In this document: positions 62,687 through 64,000 of the stretch, piece by piece | Layout: every line of letters begins with the position of its first letter | Numbering within the stretch: the first letter of the stretch is position 1 | NCBI GenBank assembly: GCA_903844845.1 | Contig: CAIMVG010000019.1 | Location: forward strand, 1-64,000 | DNA: 64,000 bases | Direction: 5' to 3' | Source: an uncultured Dehalococcoidia bacterium | GTDB taxonomy: Bacteria > Chloroflexota > Dehalococcoidia > Dehalococcoidales > UBA1222 | The notes under the pieces: generated by a model | The model's database searches: none | Told to the model about the DNA's origin: nothing | What the model saw: only the letters and a program-made list of their open reading frames with translations | Program-made: the position numbers and the translations under genes

Positions 62687-64000
62687 ATGTCACAGGATTT
62701 GCGTCTGTCGGTCTCCCGTTTTTTATATCGGAATCATCTCAGTGGTTCGAAGCTCGTGGTTGCTGTTTCAGGCGGCCCGGATTCGGTTTGCCTCCTGCAT
62801 GTGCTTTCGGGTCTTGCGGATGAACTGGGACTGACACTCCACATCGGGCACCTGGACCACGGGTTGCGGGGAAAAGAATCGTTTGACGATGCCGAATACG
62901 TAGCGGGCCTTTCCGAGAAACTGCAGATCCCGGTCACCATTGGACACGCCGATGTCAAGGCTTACCGGGCGTCCGCCGGCATGACCCTGGAGGAAGCGGC
63001 GCGCGAGGTCCGCTATTCGTTTCTTTCAGAGGTCTGCCGGTCGGCCGGAGCGGGGTATATTGTCACCGGCCACACGCGGGATGACAACGTCGAGACTATT
63101 TTACTTCATTTGATAAGAGGCAGCGGCACCCGGGGACTTGTGGGGCTGAGGCCTTTGACAACCCGGGAAATCGACGGTGGCGACCTGACAATAGTCCGGC
63201 CAATGATTGACATAACGCGGAAACAGACGGTTGGCTATTGCCGGCATTTCGCACTGCAACCAAGGACGGATTCTTCCAACCTGGAGCTGTCTCCGCTCCG
63301 CAACAGGATCCGTTTGCAACTCTTGCCGATGCTGGCAGAGTACAATCCGAATATCTCGGAAGCCCTCCTCAGGATGTCATCAAGCGCCGGTGCCGAGCTA
63401 GATTTCATGGACTGCCGATTGGGTGACATATGGGATAATATCGTGACGGGAAAAGACGGCGTGATGACCCTGGACAGGGCCGGCCTGGCCGGTCTTCATC
63501 CGGCCCTTAAAAGGCATCTCCTTCGGGCCTGCCTCGAGCAACTTCCAGGCGCTTTGAAAGATATCGAATCAGTCCATATCGAGGACATGCTGGAACTTCT
63601 GGATAAGCCGGCGGGGCGCAGGATCGACTTGCCGCGCGGGCTGGTATTTGTCACGGGCTATGACGGTTATTTGCTCGGGCGGGCAGAGGATCTGGACAAC
63701 CCCCGCCCCCGCCTGTCCGGCGAGTACATTTTAAATATTCCCGGTACGACGGACATCCCGGGATGGAAAGTGGAAACGAAGGTTGTTAAAGCCATGGACA
63801 CCGATGACAACCCTTTGACTGCCCACGTGGATACTGGTTCAGCCTCGCAACTTCTGAGTGTCCGGGCCTGGAAAAACGGCGACCGTTTCCAACCCCTCGG
63901 GATGGACTCTGAAAAGAAGCTCGGAGAATTTATGATTGCGGCCAGGATACCCCGGGACCTTCGGCGCAACATCCCCCTTGTGGTGTCTTCTTCCGGCATA
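62687..64000 (+). CDS. tilS: tRNA(Ile)-lysidine synthase, 3' end missing
   Basis: The first 438 residues are present; the stop lies beyond the window. VAVSGGPDS (25-33) is the PP-loop and GHLDHGLRG and VTGHTRDDNVET are TilS motifs. The substrate-recognition part (RNRIRLQLLPML) and the C-terminal domain (LLSVRAWKNGDRFQPLGM) follow. It converts C34 of tRNA-Ile2 (CAU) to lysidine. The frame is open to base 64000. Confidence 0.95.
   Translation, partial: MSQDLRLSVSRFLYRNHLSGSKLVVAVSGGPDSVCLLHVLSGLADELGLTLHIGHLDHGLRGKESFDDAEYVAGLSEKLQIPVTIGHADVKAYRASAGMTLEEAAREVRYSFLSEVCRSAGAGYIVTGHTRDDNVETILLHLIRGSGTRGLVGLRPLTTREIDGGDLTIVRPMIDITRKQTVGYCRHFALQPRTDSSNLELSPLRNRIRLQLLPMLAEYNPNISEALLRMSSSAGAELDFMDCRLGDIWDNIVTGKDGVMTLDRAGLAGLHPALKRHLLRACLEQLPGALKDIESVHIEDMLELLDKPAGRRIDLPRGLVFVTGYDGYLLGRAEDLDNPRPRLSGEYILNIPGTTDIPGWKVETKVVKAMDTDDNPLTAHVDTGSASQLLSVRAWKNGDRFQPLGMDSEKKLGEFMIAARIPRDLRRNIPLVVSSSGI

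Overview
The window most likely comes from an uncultured Chloroflexota bacterium of the Dehalococcoidia type. The tmRNA tag ends in ELVLAG (from memory, the same ending as the Dehalococcoides tag). LexA carries a Gram-positive-style GAAC-N4-GTTC box. GTG and TTG starts are common, and several genes have a -10 hexamer directly before the start codon. The placement is inferred from gene content and motifs only; no search was run.

Layout. 1-5.5 kb: the C-terminus of a tandem-repeat surface protein, a lipoprotein, a Tat-exported multicopper oxidase, tRNA-Glu and an MFS transporter. 5.5-12.3 kb: housekeeping genes (fabI, rpsT, lexA with a class II aldolase, argC with a K+ channel, an MBL-fold hydrolase, a YhhQ-type transporter) and two small metal-binding proteins. 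12.3-15.8 kb: an elongator-type tRNA-Met followed by three further copies of its 3' end, which separate small cassettes of envelope genes. 15.8-21 kb: a shikimate-kinase-like gene, small membrane proteins, cysK and a three-domain ligD. 21-31 kb: a PAS histidine kinase/response regulator pair, three CDP-alcohol phosphotransferases with other membrane proteins, then ssrA-smpB and a PAP2-like protein. 31-40 kb: a YkgJ-type protein, a DUF1461 protein, a 37-codon small gene, an FmdB-type zinc ribbon, tRNA-Leu/Arg/Val, mnmA, a Cys/Met PLP enzyme, an azoreductase, a serpin lipoprotein and a MerR-type regulator. 40-50 kb: dnaE-radC, ogt, hpf-comF-zinc ribbon, thpR, an amidohydrolase, bL25 and a GGCT-like protein. 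50-55 kb: a five-haem cytochrome lipoprotein, an unrecognised gene with its own promoter and palindrome, a small HTH regulator and five tRNAs. 55-64 kb: an M16 peptidase, groES-groEL under CIRCE, tsaD, a CorC/HlyC protein, a DUF2344 protein and the 5' part of tilS.

Most of the window is ordinary chromosome: translation and tRNA modification (mnmA, tsaD, tilS, smpB/ssrA, hpf, rpsT, bL25), DNA repair (lexA, ligD, ogt, radC, dnaE) and amino-acid metabolism. I see no transposase, integrase, CRISPR array or prophage. The most unusual structure is the series of tRNA-Met 3'-end copies at 12.4-15.7 kb. The most distinctive unknown gene is at 51988-53001.
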